A stretch of 64,000 nt of DNA from Clostridium sp. OF03-18AA (GCF_003478035.1 NZ_QUEP01000003.1:284471-348470), one strand, 5' to 3'. Positions 35,116 through 44,551 are shown, numbered from the stretch's first letter. The notes: generated by a model not told the origin, from the sequence alone. A program made the numbers and translations.

Positions 35116-35127
35116 TTGACATGTCAA
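35116..35127. promoter_or_regulatory. Candidate GntR operator
   Basis: TTGACATGTCAA is a perfect 12-base palindrome 70 bases upstream of the EamA start. On the - strand TTGACA could also serve as a -35 box, so a bound regulator would block the promoter. Confidence 0.5.
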
Positions 35128-35283
35128 GTTGTGCGGCATATGCAAGTATACACCTGTCTGTGTGATCCGTCAATTCCTTTCCCCTCGTGGCCACCTGCAG
35201 CCGGCTCACGCTTCTTGGGAATCTGCTTTCGGCTGCCGGTTTCATCGGAATTCCCTTCTGATCTGGAGTGGGAATACAAAATG

Positions 35284-35308
35284 AGCTGCCGCACGTTAAT
35301 GCGACAGC
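35284..35308 (-). terminator. Terminator after the FKBP gene
   Basis: GCTGTCGCA and TGCGGCAGC (minus strand) form the stem with one wobble, followed by TCATTTT. Confidence 0.6.
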
Positions 35309-35331
35309 CCTTTCACACGATCTTACTTTTT

Positions 35332-35772
35332 TTATTTTACTTCCACCAGCTCGATCTTAAAGTTCAGCTCTTTTCCCGCCATCTCATGGTTCGCGTCGAG
35401 AGTGATCATCTTCTCATCTTTTGCGGTAACCGTTACCGGGAACGGCTGGCCGCTCTGGTTTGTAAGGTATACCTTCTGGCCGACTTCCAGGTCCTCAGAA
35501 CCCGGGAGATTTGCGATCTCAAGTGTGAGGATCGCGTTCGGATTCGGCATTCCGTAAGCTTCCTCCGGCATCAGATGGATCTCTTTGATCTCGCCGACTT
35601 CCATATCTGCGACAGCCGCATCAAATCCTTTGATCATCTGGCCTGCACCGCATACGAACTCCAGCGGCTCTCCACGATCGTAGGAAGAGTCAAACTGTGT
35701 ACCGTCGTTAAAAGTTCCTCTGTAATGGGTCCGGCATGTCTTTCCGACATTGCGTCCTGTCATCGTATCCAT
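35332..35772 (-). CDS. FKBP-type peptidyl-prolyl isomerase (SlyD-like)
   Basis: This 146-residue folding catalyst has the FKBP core split by an insert-in-flap chaperone domain (about 70-125), with DGTQFDSSYDRGEPLEF, GQMIKGFDAAV, EAYGMPNP and LDANHEMAGKELNF as the SlyD signature. It lacks the His-rich metal-binding tail of E. coli SlyD. ATG 35772 is chosen because GGAGG lies 8 bases upstream; the longer frame has no ribosome site. Confidence 0.93.
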   Translation of the reverse strand: MDTMTGRNVGKTCRTHYRGTFNDGTQFDSSYDRGEPLEFVCGAGQMIKGFDAAVADMEVGEIKEIHLMPEEAYGMPNPNAILTLEIANLPGSEDLEVGQKVYLTNQSGQPFPVTVTAKDEKMITLDANHEMAGKELNFKIELVEVK

Positions 35773-36039
35773 TTTAAGTTCCTCCAATATTCTCTGTGAG
35801 TAACTTTCCAGCGCCTTCACGATTTCCCGGCAAAACTATCTTCCGGATTCGCTGCATAGGTCTGCTGAATCATTATCTCCATGATCTTTAATCTCATTCA
35901 GTATACCCGGTAAAGAGAATATTAGCAACCGGTTTTCCGCGTCTTCTCACATCCTGAAAATTCCGTTCTCACAAAATCCATGGCTTTGATCCAGGCTGTC
36001 GGATCTTCCAGCCGCAGATTACCGCCCATCAAGATCCGT

Positions 36040-36327
36040 TCAGCCCTGTCTGTTCTTTTTCCTTTCCAGTTCTTTCTCCTTCTGCCGCTCCTCTTCCAGT
36101 CCCGGAGACCACAGCGGCTCCTCATTCTCATCGAACACGATCTCCATCACATCCTCAACGCGGCAGTCCAGGATCCTGCACAAAGTTTCTACGGTATGAG
36201 TTGAAATATATAAATTTTTCCGCAGTCTGTTCAACTGACCGTTGCTGATCCCGTATGTCTTGATCAGGCGGTACTGGCTGATCCCTTTTCTCTGCATTGT
36301 CTCCCATAATCTCGTATATTTGACCAT
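36040..36327 (-). CDS. Short XRE-like HTH regulator (paralogue 1)
   Basis: This 95-residue protein has an HTH domain (residues 1-65: RLWETMQRKGISQYRLIKTYG, in two parts, then SNGQLNRLRKN as recognition helix) and a charged C-terminal tail EEERQKEKELERKK. It belongs to the small Cro/CI-like family with the conserved ISTHTVETLCRILDC segment. Two close relatives lie within 1 kb. The target and signal are unknown. Confidence 0.82.
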   Translation of the reverse strand: MVKYTRLWETMQRKGISQYRLIKTYGISNGQLNRLRKNLYISTHTVETLCRILDCRVEDVMEIVFDENEEPLWSPGLEEERQKEKELERKKNRQG

Positions 36328-36496
36328 ACTGTTTCCTCCTTTGTATCATTGAGCACCGTCGTTGTCTGCAATTCCTGTCAACATCCGAAAGAATCCGGCT
36401 TTTTTCCTTATATTTTCACAAATTTCCGACAATATCTTCTATTCTCTACTATGGCGGCTCTTTCGCCGCATTATATAAGGAAAGGAGGCATTCCTC

Positions 36497-36694
36497 ATGA
36501 TCGATTACAGTCCACTCTGGAACACCTTAAGATCAAAGCACATCAGCCAGTATCGCCTGGTCCGCAGCTATCATTTCAGCTCCGGCCAGCTTCAGCGGAT
36601 CCGGAAGAATGAGCATATCTCCACTCATACTCTGGAAACTCTGTGCAGGATCTTAAACTGCAGTGTCGCAGACATCGTACGCATCTCATTTTGA
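36497..36694 (+). CDS. Short XRE-like HTH regulator (paralogue 2)
   Basis: This 65-residue protein is little more than the HTH domain, with SPLWNTLRSKHISQYRLV near the start and ISTHTLETLCRILNC near the end. It is encoded on the opposite strand to its two relatives and has AAAGGAGG about 10 bases before the ATG. It is short but keeps all helices, so it can be functional. Confidence 0.78.
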   Translation: MIDYSPLWNTLRSKHISQYRLVRSYHFSSGQLQRIRKNEHISTHTLETLCRILNCSVADIVRISF

Positions 36695-36755
36695 GCCCGG
36701 CGAGAAAGAGGTTTAAAAACGGCTGGTCTTTATCGGAATCATTTTCCGGTAAAGA

Positions 36756-36989
36756 TCAGCGTCCGTGAACCTGTTTTTCGCTCTTTTCGTCCTCGAAGGA
36801 AACTTCCATTACATCCTCGATCCTGCAGTCTAAGATCCTGCAGAGCGTCTCCAGCGTATGTGTAGAGACATATGTATTCTTTTTCAGACGGCTCATCTGA
36901 CCGGAGCTTAAGCCAAACTCCTTGATCAGCCGGTACTGACTGATCTTTCTCTTTTCCATGGTCTCCCACAGGCGATTGTAACTTACCAT
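36756..36989 (-). CDS. Short XRE-like HTH regulator (paralogue 3)
   Basis: This 77-residue protein is related to the two neighbours, with YNRLWETMEKRKISQYRL and STHTLETLCRILDCRIED. ATG 36989 is preferred because GGAGGAGA lies just upstream. Its gene converges with paralogue 2. The three share the same segment after the recognition helix, so they arose by local duplication. Confidence 0.82.
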   Translation of the reverse strand: MVSYNRLWETMEKRKISQYRLIKEFGLSSGQMSRLKKNTYVSTHTLETLCRILDCRIEDVMEVSFEDEKSEKQVHGR

Positions 36990-37252
36990 TCTCTCCTCCG
37001 CACACGGCAATCCGGCACACGTTTCAGCCGAACAGATACAGGCCGAACAAACACTTTTCCTGATATCATCTATATACCATACATTGACACTATTTGTATA
37101 TTGTCCATAATTGGGCTATATATTTACCACACTTGGACAAGGCGGCATTATCAAAACGGCCGGCCAGCCATTCCTGACTGACCGGCAACCATACTCACTG
37201 ATCACACAATTGCAGGCACCGCACCTGCCGCTTTTTCATTTTCCCTGTTATC

Positions 37253-37675
37253 TTAATTGCCCGCGCACCGGCAGCCAGGCTCACCTTCCGTCCGGCTCTC
37301 CTTTTCGGCTTCCTTCTCCATCTGAAGCACCTGACATTCCAGCTGCAGTTTCTCCCGGTTCCAGCGGTAGATCGTCGACTGCTCCGCCGAACAGTTCCGC
37401 TCTCCTCTCACCGTCTCGATGATCGCCTTCCGCGCATAGTGCTTATGCGGGAGCATAATATCAGGAAGATTCAGGTGGATGCGTCCGCATATCTTGCATT
37501 TGTACCGGCGCAGAACAAACATCTGTACCGTCCCGTCGGACAGGATCAGCTTTCTTCTTTTACTGTCCCGGACCGTCATAGCTCCACCACAATGCGGGCA
37601 TTCCGGAGCGCTCGATGGAATAATATAATACATTCCATTACGCTCAATTTTCGTGTACTTGTTTGATACGATCAT
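37253..37675 (-). CDS. Zinc-ribbon protein of unknown function
   Basis: This 140-residue protein has CPHCGG near residues 26-31 and CKICG near 60-64, a likely zinc ribbon, then LPDIMLPHKHYARKAI and a second helical part with STIYRWNREK that resembles an HTH. The arrangement resembles DNA-binding parts of transposase-related proteins, but there is no catalytic domain. The C-terminus is Lys/Glu-rich. I do not recognise a function with confidence. It stands alone beside the HTH cluster. Confidence 0.65.
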   Translation of the reverse strand: MIVSNKYTKIERNGMYYIIPSSAPECPHCGGAMTVRDSKRRKLILSDGTVQMFVLRRYKCKICGRIHLNLPDIMLPHKHYARKAIIETVRGERNCSAEQSTIYRWNREKLQLECQVLQMEKEAEKESRTEGEPGCRCAGN

Positions 37676-38063
37676 ATGTATTCCTCCTCCATTCGTTGTC
37701 TGTCAGGACCCCATCGCCTTTCGATTTGATCAAAAACCCGTATCCCGGTCTCATGGGGTGTTGAGCCCGGAACAGCGCCCGCAAACTTATTGATCATGTC
37801 ATAAGATCCCGTTATCCCGCCTCACGAAAAGCCGCTGCCCGACGTCGTTTTCCGCATATATCCGACGCCGGTTCCCGCCCTTCCCGACAGGATCCGTTTT
37901 CCCTTAACATGTTCTATTAATATAAACGTAAGAAAATCGAAAATGTGACAGGAAAAATGAAAAAAGTTGAAATTTTTTTGACTAGGAAGAGATTCTTGCT
38001 TACGGGGTTGCATTTTGCAAGAAACGGTGTAATGTAATTGTTGAGAAGCTGAACAGATAAACT
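37676..38063. other. Non-coding gap upstream of the zinc-ribbon gene
   Basis: No gene is supported. The right part is AT-rich (37910-38060), and the left part should contain the promoter of the zinc-ribbon gene. Confidence 0.5.
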
Positions 38064-38111
38064 AAAAAAAGTGCCAAGTCAAAAGTTATCCTTTACGACT
38101 CGACACTTTTT
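38064..38111 (-). terminator. Terminator of intact glmS and the polysaccharide locus
   Basis: AAAAAAAGTGCCAAGTC (38064-38080) pairs with GACTCGACACTTTTTA (38097-38111) with two mismatches and is followed by T-rich sequence on the - strand, 8 bases past the glmS stop. Confidence 0.85.
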
Positions 38112-38118
38112 ATTTTCT

Positions 38119-39957
38119 TTACTCCACCGTCACACTCTTCGCCAGATTCCTAGGCTTATCCACATCCAGCCCCTTTGCGACAGATACATAGTATCCCAGC
38201 AGCTGCAGCGGGATCACCGCCAGACTCGCCGCAAATAACGGCTCTGTCTTCGGAATATAGATCACGAAATCAGCGCTGTCCTCGATGCTGTAGTTTCCAT
38301 ACGTCGTGAGCGCCATCAGGTACGCCCCGCGGCTCTTGCACTCGACCATGTTGCTGACCGTCTTCTCATAGAGATTCTGCTGCGTCAGAACGCCGATCAC
38401 AAGCGTTCCCGGCTCGATCAGGCTGATCGTCCCGTGTTTCAGCTCCCCGGCCGCATACGCCTCAGAGTGGATGTAACTGATCTCCTTCATCTTTAAGCTG
38501 CCTTCCATGCTGACCGCATAGTCAAGCCCGCGCCCGATAAAGAACATATCCTGCGCATTCATCTGCTTTGCGGCAAACCACTGGATCCGCTCCTTGTCCT
38601 CGAGAAGCTTTTCGATCTTCTCCGGGATTGTCTGCAGCTCCGCAAGAAGCTCTGCCGTCCGGTCCTCATCGATCACACCGCGGACACGCGCAAACTCTGT
38701 TGCAAGAAGATACGACGCGATCAGCTGTGTGCTGTACGCCTTCGTCGTCGCAACCGCGATCTCCGGACCAGCAAGTGTATAGAAGACATGATCCGCCTCA
38801 CGCGCGATCGTGGAACCGACCACGTTGACGATCGCCAACGTCTTCACACCATGCGCCTTCGCCTCACGCAGCGCCGCAAGACTGTCCGCCGTCTCCCCGG
38901 ACTGGCTCACGATGATCACCAGGGAATTCGGTGCAAACAAGAGTCTCCGATACCGGAATTCCGAAGCGAGCTCCACACGGACCGGGATCTGCGCCAGTTC
39001 CTCGATCACATACTGTGCCGCAACGCCGACATGGTAAGCCGATCCGCACGCCACGATATAGATCTGTCCAAGCTTTGCGATCTCCTCCTCTGAAAGCCCG
39101 ACTCCGCTCAAGTCGATCTTTCCGTCCTTCACGACAGAATTGATCGTATCACGGATCGCCTTCGGCTGCTCATGGATCTCCTTGATCATAAAGTGCTCAT
39201 AGCCGGCTTTCTCTGCCGCCTCGGCATCCCACTGGATCTCCACCAGATCTTTTTCGATCTCGTCCCCGTCAAGGTTATAGAAGGTCACTTTCCCCTTCTG
39301 AAGACGGCACATCTCCATATTTCCGATATAATAAACACTTCTCGTATACTTTAAGATTGCCGGAACATCCGAAGCGACAAACGACTCGCCGTCCGCCACA
39401 CCGATGATCATCGGGCTGTCCTTTCTCGCCGCGTAGATCTCCTCCGGATAATCCTTGAACATGACTGCAAGCGCGTAGGAACCGCGGATCCGCACCATCG
39501 CGTGGTTGATCGCATCCACCGGAGTATGCTCATATTTCTTATAATAGTAGTCGATCAGCTTGATCGCAACCTCTGTATCCGTATCGGAATAAAACGTATA
39601 TCCCTTATTCTGAAGCTTTTCCCGGAGTTCCTGGTAATTCTCGATAATTCCATTATGAACGCCGACGACGTTCCGGTCATCGCTGCAATGCGGGTGCGCA
39701 TTCAGCTCACTCGGCTCCCCGTGCGTCGCCCAGCGCGTATGACCGATCCCGCAGGTTCCCTGCATTGCCATTCCATCATTCGTCTTTTCCGCGAGAACGC
39801 GGAGACGTCCCTTCGCCTTGACGATCTCCACATCCTTCTCCCCGTCACGTACTGCGATTCCCGCAGAGTCATATCCGCGATACTCTAATTTCGCAAGTCC
39901 CTCAAGCAGGATCGGGGCCGCCTGTCTATGTCCTGTAAATCCAACAATTCCACACAT
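38119..39957 (-). CDS. glmS: Glutamine-fructose-6-phosphate aminotransferase (isomerizing)
   Basis: This 612-residue enzyme makes glucosamine-6-phosphate, the first step to UDP-GlcNAc for peptidoglycan and surface polysaccharide. The N-terminal glutaminase domain starts with CGIVGFTG, in which Cys2 is the nucleophile. Two SIS domains with VACGSAYHVG and SQSGETADSL follow, and the C-terminus is KPRNLAKSVTVE. It is full length and intact, unlike the second copy at 58924-60543. I see no glmS ribozyme in its leader (39958-40093). It has its own promoter at 40014-40042. Confidence 0.97.
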   Translation of the reverse strand: MCGIVGFTGHRQAAPILLEGLAKLEYRGYDSAGIAVRDGEKDVEIVKAKGRLRVLAEKTNDGMAMQGTCGIGHTRWATHGEPSELNAHPHCSDDRNVVGVHNGIIENYQELREKLQNKGYTFYSDTDTEVAIKLIDYYYKKYEHTPVDAINHAMVRIRGSYALAVMFKDYPEEIYAARKDSPMIIGVADGESFVASDVPAILKYTRSVYYIGNMEMCRLQKGKVTFYNLDGDEIEKDLVEIQWDAEAAEKAGYEHFMIKEIHEQPKAIRDTINSVVKDGKIDLSGVGLSEEEIAKLGQIYIVACGSAYHVGVAAQYVIEELAQIPVRVELASEFRYRRLLFAPNSLVIIVSQSGETADSLAALREAKAHGVKTLAIVNVVGSTIAREADHVFYTLAGPEIAVATTKAYSTQLIASYLLATEFARVRGVIDEDRTAELLAELQTIPEKIEKLLEDKERIQWFAAKQMNAQDMFFIGRGLDYAVSMEGSLKMKEISYIHSEAYAAGELKHGTISLIEPGTLVIGVLTQQNLYEKTVSNMVECKSRGAYLMALTTYGNYSIEDSADFVIYIPKTEPLFAASLAVIPLQLLGYYVSVAKGLDVDKPRNLAKSVTVE

Positions 39958-40013
39958 ATGTAAATCTTCCTGTCTTTCAAGTTTTTATTCCCTGTCCGAC
40001 GACAGTTATCCCG

Positions 40014-40042
40014 ATTATATCATTTTCCGGCGGTCCGTACAA
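40014..40042 (-). promoter_or_regulatory. Promoter of intact glmS
   Basis: On the - strand TTGTAC (40042-40037) and TATAAT (40019-40014) are separated by 17 bases, 57 bases before the glmS start. Confidence 0.78.
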
Positions 40043-40093
40043 TAGCGTCTTCGATGCAAAATCCCGCAATGAAGAAAAGGAAGCTCCTAAACA

Positions 40094-40127
40094 ACAGAGC
40101 CGGTCCCTCACCTGGAACCGGCTCTGT
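40094..40127 (-). terminator. Terminator after glf copy 1
   Basis: ACAGAGCCGGT and ACCGGCTCTGT form a perfect 11-bp stem, followed on the - strand by TGTTTAGG. It separates glf from the glmS promoter. Confidence 0.75.
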
Positions 40128-40172
40128 ATTGCAAACTTTTCTACATGCTCTGGCAGGAGATTCCCCTTCCAT

Positions 40173-41285
40173 TTACAGCATCTTCTCACACATCTCCAAC
40201 GCCGATGCGATCACCGCATCCATATCATAATACTTATACTCGCCTAAACGACCGCCGAATACGACCTTCTGCTCGCCCTCTGCGAGCTTTTTGTACTCCG
40301 CATAGAGATTTCCATTCTTCTCATCATTAACTGGGTAATACGGCTCATCTCCGGGCTTCCATTCGGAACTGTACTCACGGCTGATCACCGTCTTCGGGAT
40401 CTCATTTCCCTCATCATCTTTTCCGAACTCAAACCACTTATGCTCGATGATACGTGTCCACGGAGTCTCTGCATCCGTGTAATTCACCGCAGCGTTGCCC
40501 TGAAAATTCGGCTTATCAAGAAGTTCAGTCTCAAAGCGGACAGAGCGATACTCCAATGCGCCAAGCTTAAAGTCAAAATACGCATCGATCGCGCCGGTAT
40601 AGATCACCTTGTCTGCCAGCTTGTCATACGCCTCTTTCTCCGCCAGATAATCCACGCCAAGTTTCACCTCAATACCATCCAGCATGTTTGCGACCATCTT
40701 CGTATATCCGCCCATCGGGATTCCCTGATATAACGCATTAAAATAGTTATTATCAAACGTCAGACGCACCGGAAGGCGCTTAATGATAAACGACGGAAGC
40801 TCCGAACACGGTCTTCCCCACTGCTTCTCGGTATAGCCCTTTACAAGCTTTTCATAAATATCAGTTCCAACAAGGCTGATCGCCTGCTCCTCGAGATTCT
40901 TCGGCTCCGTGATCCCGGCCGCTTTCTTCTGCTCCTCGATCTTTGCAGCCGCTTCCTCCGGCGTTACAACGCCCCACATCTTATTAAACGTGTACATGTT
41001 AAACGGCAGCGAATACAGCTCCCCGTGATAATTTGCTACCGGAGAATTTGTAAAACGATTGAATTCTGCAAACTGATTCACATACTCCCAGACCTTGCGG
41101 TTATTGGTATGGAAAATATGTGCACCGTATTTATGTACATGGATCTTCTCGATGTCCTCCGTATAAACATTTCCCGCAATATTCGGCCGCTTATCGATCA
41201 CTAAAACAGATTTTCCATGTTTCTTCGCCTCATGCGCAAATACTGCGCCGTAAAGTCCTGCTCCTACTACTAAATAATCGTACAT
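40173..41285 (-). CDS. glf: UDP-galactopyranose mutase, copy 1
   Basis: This 370-residue FAD enzyme converts UDP-galactopyranose to UDP-galactofuranose for surface glycans. The FAD site is VVGAGLYGAVFAHEA near residues 6-20; GYTEKQWGRP and the conserved ARG/Tyr residues of GEYKYYDMD near the C-terminus bind the substrate. ATG 41285 has AAGGAG upstream. It is nearly identical to copy 2 at 51670-52782; I count about ten differences in 370. It sits just downstream of the nuclease gene of the cassette. Confidence 0.95.
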   Translation of the reverse strand: MYDYLVVGAGLYGAVFAHEAKKHGKSVLVIDKRPNIAGNVYTEDIEKIHVHKYGAHIFHTNNRKVWEYVNQFAEFNRFTNSPVANYHGELYSLPFNMYTFNKMWGVVTPEEAAAKIEEQKKAAGITEPKNLEEQAISLVGTDIYEKLVKGYTEKQWGRPCSELPSFIIKRLPVRLTFDNNYFNALYQGIPMGGYTKMVANMLDGIEVKLGVDYLAEKEAYDKLADKVIYTGAIDAYFDFKLGALEYRSVRFETELLDKPNFQGNAAVNYTDAETPWTRIIEHKWFEFGKDDEGNEIPKTVISREYSSEWKPGDEPYYPVNDEKNGNLYAEYKKLAEGEQKVVFGGRLGEYKYYDMDAVIASALEMCEKML

Positions 41286-41351
41286 TGTATTTTTCTCCTT
41301 CCAAAATATTTGATTCGTGTATACATACTTCATAACCTAAGCCTTATCGTC

Positions 41352-41948
41352 TCAGCTCGTAATATGAAACACCCTAGGATCATATGAATCAGAATCAACA
41401 ACAGATACTCTGCAATTGAACCATCTCAGCTTCCGGTTCATACTGTCCTGTAATGACTGCATGATCATCTTTTTGCTGCGCGTTTTGCTTCCAAAATCTC
41501 CTTCCAGAAACAAGATTACATATTTCTTTTTTGAGTCATCCGAAAACGATTCAGATGACAAAAACTGGATAAACTTGTCAAATTCACTCAGACAATCTTT
41601 TTTATCCCCGAATGACTTTGCTCCGATTATGGAAGCTATTGTCATAGCTACTTTCTGTGTTACTTCAATATCCAGACTATCTCTTCCTGTAAGATCAAGA
41701 GTTGTACTGGCTGTTTCCTTTTTCTTGTTATCCGGTGCAATTCTCCATCTGCAATTACCCTCATCACCTCTGCAGTTTTTCACCTCTATAAATGCAATCT
41801 GATTCGGACTTACAGAAACAAAATCGATACCCTTTGATCCTGGAAATCTATTGAAATAATCTCGATAAAATAACGTATCATCAAACTTGATCACCATGCT
41901 TTTTTCAGGAAAGCCAAATTTCAATCCACTTTCTTCTTTAATTACCAT
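41352..41948 (-). CDS. Predicted PD-(D/E)XK nuclease of the candidate defence cassette
   Basis: I do not recognise a named family for this 198-residue protein. The segment KGIDFVSVSPNQIAFIEVKN (about 39-58) has the core of a PD-(D/E)XK nuclease: Asp42, a strand, then Glu55-x-Lys57. A helix with TQKVAMTIAS near 97-106 fits the following motif with Gln. ATG 41948 overlaps the stop of the ATPase gene by 11 bases, with AGAGGA upstream, so the two are translationally coupled. A 3' fragment of this gene with a premature stop recurs at 53939-54020. Nuclease activity is inference from the motif. Confidence 0.7.
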   Translation of the reverse strand: MVIKEESGLKFGFPEKSMVIKFDDTLFYRDYFNRFPGSKGIDFVSVSPNQIAFIEVKNCRGDEGNCRWRIAPDNKKKETASTTLDLTGRDSLDIEVTQKVAMTIASIIGAKSFGDKKDCLSEFDKFIQFLSSESFSDDSKKKYVILFLEGDFGSKTRSKKMIMQSLQDSMNRKLRWFNCRVSVVDSDSYDPRVFHITS

Positions 41949-43002
41949 AAATAATCCTCTGTTCTCTGTCGTACATCGCATCAAACTCCTGCATGATCGC
42001 ATTATGCGCAAGATCTGAAGCCGAATGAGTCATCTCATAGTGGACATCATGTGTCTTTTCGTCTCTGTATAAAGATAAAAAGCGTACATCCAGCTTCGAG
42101 GGGTTCAGTTCCGGATAAGATGCAACCATATTAAATTCCTGCTGAATAAAATAATCGTGCGTTGATACAAAAACCTGTACCCCCATCTGCGCCAGGGCAA
42201 CCAGTGCCTGCACGATCGGGCGAATCATTTTCGGATTCATATTCGTCTCCGGCTCGTCCCAGAATAAGATCGTATTCCTGTTCAGACTCCCTGACAGAAT
42301 CATATAGATGATCATCGATAATTTTCTGTACCCATCAGAAAGCAATCCCATCTCAAATTCGCCTTCACCTTTTATTTTAAAATAAAACTTTTTATCTCTC
42401 TGCACGATATTACCTTTCATAATATCTTCCAGACTGCTTAAAATCTGATTCTGCTCATTTGTATTTGGTCCCTTGGAAAGAGGACGGTCCAAAAGTTTTG
42501 CAAGATCGTAATACATTTCCTCAAAGTCAATATGATACTCCTCATATAGTGTCACGAAATGTTCCACCGTAGAGATCATTTCTTTTGTCGGAATGTAAAT
42601 CGCTTCATATTTCTCCGCAGATTTGCTTTTTATAATATTGATATCTGCATGATTCGCCTGTCCACGGCTAAATCCAGCCGAGACTTTCTGTTTTTTATCA
42701 AGATCCACCGAAAAATCTGTTCTCTTGTTTCCTCTTTTTCGACTCACCAAACGCCCCAGTTTCATCTCATCCGGTCGAAAAACTCCCTGCAGTTTTTTCA
42801 CAAAATACTGCTCTTCCATCTCTTTTGTCAAATTTTCACGATTTACTTCATTTAAAGGCTTAATAAGAGAATACATCGCCTTCAGTAATGTTGTCTTTCC
42901 GGTACTGTTCTCTCCGCAGATAACATTAATATTATCCGACCAATCCAATTGTAAGTTTTCAAAAGCCATGAAATTACTCAAAGTCAGCTTTTTTATTTTC
43001 AT
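41938..43002 (-). CDS. AAA family ATPase (ABC/OLD-like) of the candidate defence cassette
   Basis: This 354-residue ATPase has an N-terminal strand typical of the AAA15/AAA21 group (KIKKLTLSNFMAFENL), Walker A GENSTGKTT at 30-38, signature LSDGYRKLSM at 221-230, Walker B TILFWDEPETN near 244-254 and the switch His282 in STHDYF. Such stand-alone SMC/OLD-like ATPases partner with nucleases in anti-phage systems such as PARIS, Septu and Gabija. No TOPRIM domain is fused here; the partner is the overlapping PD-(D/E)XK gene. It begins 63 bases after the coiled-coil gene. Confidence 0.88.
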   Translation of the reverse strand: MKIKKLTLSNFMAFENLQLDWSDNINVICGENSTGKTTLLKAMYSLIKPLNEVNRENLTKEMEEQYFVKKLQGVFRPDEMKLGRLVSRKRGNKRTDFSVDLDKKQKVSAGFSRGQANHADINIIKSKSAEKYEAIYIPTKEMISTVEHFVTLYEEYHIDFEEMYYDLAKLLDRPLSKGPNTNEQNQILSSLEDIMKGNIVQRDKKFYFKIKGEGEFEMGLLSDGYRKLSMIIYMILSGSLNRNTILFWDEPETNMNPKMIRPIVQALVALAQMGVQVFVSTHDYFIQQEFNMVASYPELNPSKLDVRFLSLYRDEKTHDVHYEMTHSASDLAHNAIMQEFDAMYDREQRIIYGN

Positions 43003-43065
43003 ATGCGCCCGTCACCTCCCTGCATTTTCTTAAATCCTATGATTTCCGTCCATGCGTTCTATCCC

Positions 43066-44490
43066 TCACATCATGCTCTTCAAAATCTCAGCTGCTACAT
43101 TTTTCCCCTCGCGCCAGTCACTTCCGCTTTTTGAAAGCGTAGTTTTATACCGCTCATCCCCAAAATACGTGAGTCGGTAATGCTTTCCATCCTCTGTAAT
43201 TTTAAACCCAAGCTGATACAGCTGCTGGCGCATTGAAGCTGACAATGTTTTATAATCCTTGAACAGGGCTTTTATTATCCGCTCTCTTTTATCACCAATC
43301 TTCTGGTAATGATTGTTTTTCAATATATCATTTAAGACATCTCTCCGGCGTGCTTTTGGAGCTGTGTTCTTGAGAGCTGCTTCTACAGCGTCAAGAATCA
43401 TCTCTTTAATCTCACCCTGATAAAATTCCTCTTCATCCCCTATGAACAGGACCGGCACTTCCTCAATATTGTTCAGTTTATCACGAAGTCCCTGGTTTTC
43501 CATCTGGAGAGATGCATTTTCCCTTCCCAGCTCCTCAACACGCTGGCGGAGCTTGGCATTATCTTCATCAAATGCACCGATATATGTTTCTATTTCACTC
43601 TCTGCTTTTTTTCTCGCAATTTCTGCTTCATCTTTTTCCGCTTTTTTACTTGCATACCGGTCCTGTAGCAGCGCATTATTTACACCCTGCCAGATTGACA
43701 GAAGCGGCAGTTTTTGTGCATTCATATACTGAAATACAGCCCGGGTAACTTTGTTTAAAAGAACATTATCACTGTCGGCATAATTTCTGTAGAGAATTCT
43801 CTTATGTCTTCCATTCGGGAAGTAAATGCCGATACCGCCAAAATATTCATTATTGTCATTGCAGGAAGTCCGAATCTGTTCATTGGTCCGTTTATCTTCC
43901 TGCAGAAGAATATGCGCTGCTCCTTTCAGCTTGCTGCAAAGCCAGTTTATATTTACCGGATTGCGATTATCAACCGTCTTTGAAACATAAACAACGGGAA
44001 GCCGGTAATCCGCCTGTCTATTTATCACATTGATTAAGAGCGAAAGATTGCTTTCGGAGATTGTGACTGCCTGTCGTAAAACCGGAAGATCATGATCCGG
44101 TGCAAGATAACCGCCATCAATGAGCATCGTAACAAAATGCGGCGTTGAAAATTGCAGATTTTCCATCTGCGCGTCCTCTGTATATCCACGGTCCAACTGG
44201 ATTGTCATTTTCATTGAATTAAAATTCATAATAAAATCCGTATCCCAGATTGCGCCGTCATCTTCCTGTTTTTCAAACCGGGCTGCAATGATATTTTCAT
44301 TTCTGTATTCCTCGATATCAAGCCAGAGAAATTCACTCTCAAAACGTCGATTTCGTTCCCCATTCCAGACGAGCCCCGGTATCACATTATCCGCATGCGG
44401 GCTGAGCTGATTCCATCGAATTACCAATTCTATGAATTTATCCTTTGTCAACGTATCATTGATTTTTAATGTTGTAGAGTATAAAAGCAT
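43066..44490 (-). CDS. Coiled-coil protein of unknown function in the candidate defence cassette
   Basis: I do not recognise this 474-residue protein. The N-terminal 270 residues look like a globular alpha/beta domain rich in Asn and aromatic residues. Residues about 283-345 form a long coiled coil (KKAEKDEAEIARKKAESEIE and RQRVEELGRENASLQMEN). The C-terminal 110 residues are a basic helical domain ending with GKHYRLTYFGDERYK and GSDWREGKN, which resembles a nucleic-acid or peptide-binding module. GGGAGG precedes the start. It could be the sensor of the cassette. It is absent from the decayed second copy. Confidence 0.7.
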   Translation of the reverse strand: MLLYSTTLKINDTLTKDKFIELVIRWNQLSPHADNVIPGLVWNGERNRRFESEFLWLDIEEYRNENIIAARFEKQEDDGAIWDTDFIMNFNSMKMTIQLDRGYTEDAQMENLQFSTPHFVTMLIDGGYLAPDHDLPVLRQAVTISESNLSLLINVINRQADYRLPVVYVSKTVDNRNPVNINWLCSKLKGAAHILLQEDKRTNEQIRTSCNDNNEYFGGIGIYFPNGRHKRILYRNYADSDNVLLNKVTRAVFQYMNAQKLPLLSIWQGVNNALLQDRYASKKAEKDEAEIARKKAESEIETYIGAFDEDNAKLRQRVEELGRENASLQMENQGLRDKLNNIEEVPVLFIGDEEEFYQGEIKEMILDAVEAALKNTAPKARRRDVLNDILKNNHYQKIGDKRERIIKALFKDYKTLSASMRQQLYQLGFKITEDGKHYRLTYFGDERYKTTLSKSGSDWREGKNVAAEILKSMM

Positions 44491-44551
44491 CGTTACCTCC
44501 CGGTTCTATTCCTCTCAGTATCTTCCGTCAATAGGAAGTCTCTCCATATAT

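Noticed and set aside
39958..40093. glmS ribozyme upstream of intact glmS
   Set aside because: The gap is only 136 bases from terminator to start and lacks the ribozyme core; the promoter is 57 bases from the start.
41352..43002. Assigning the ATPase and nuclease to PARIS, Gabija or Septu
   Set aside because: No TOPRIM (DUF4435), UvrD-like or HNH sequence is present; the nuclease motif and extra genes differ.
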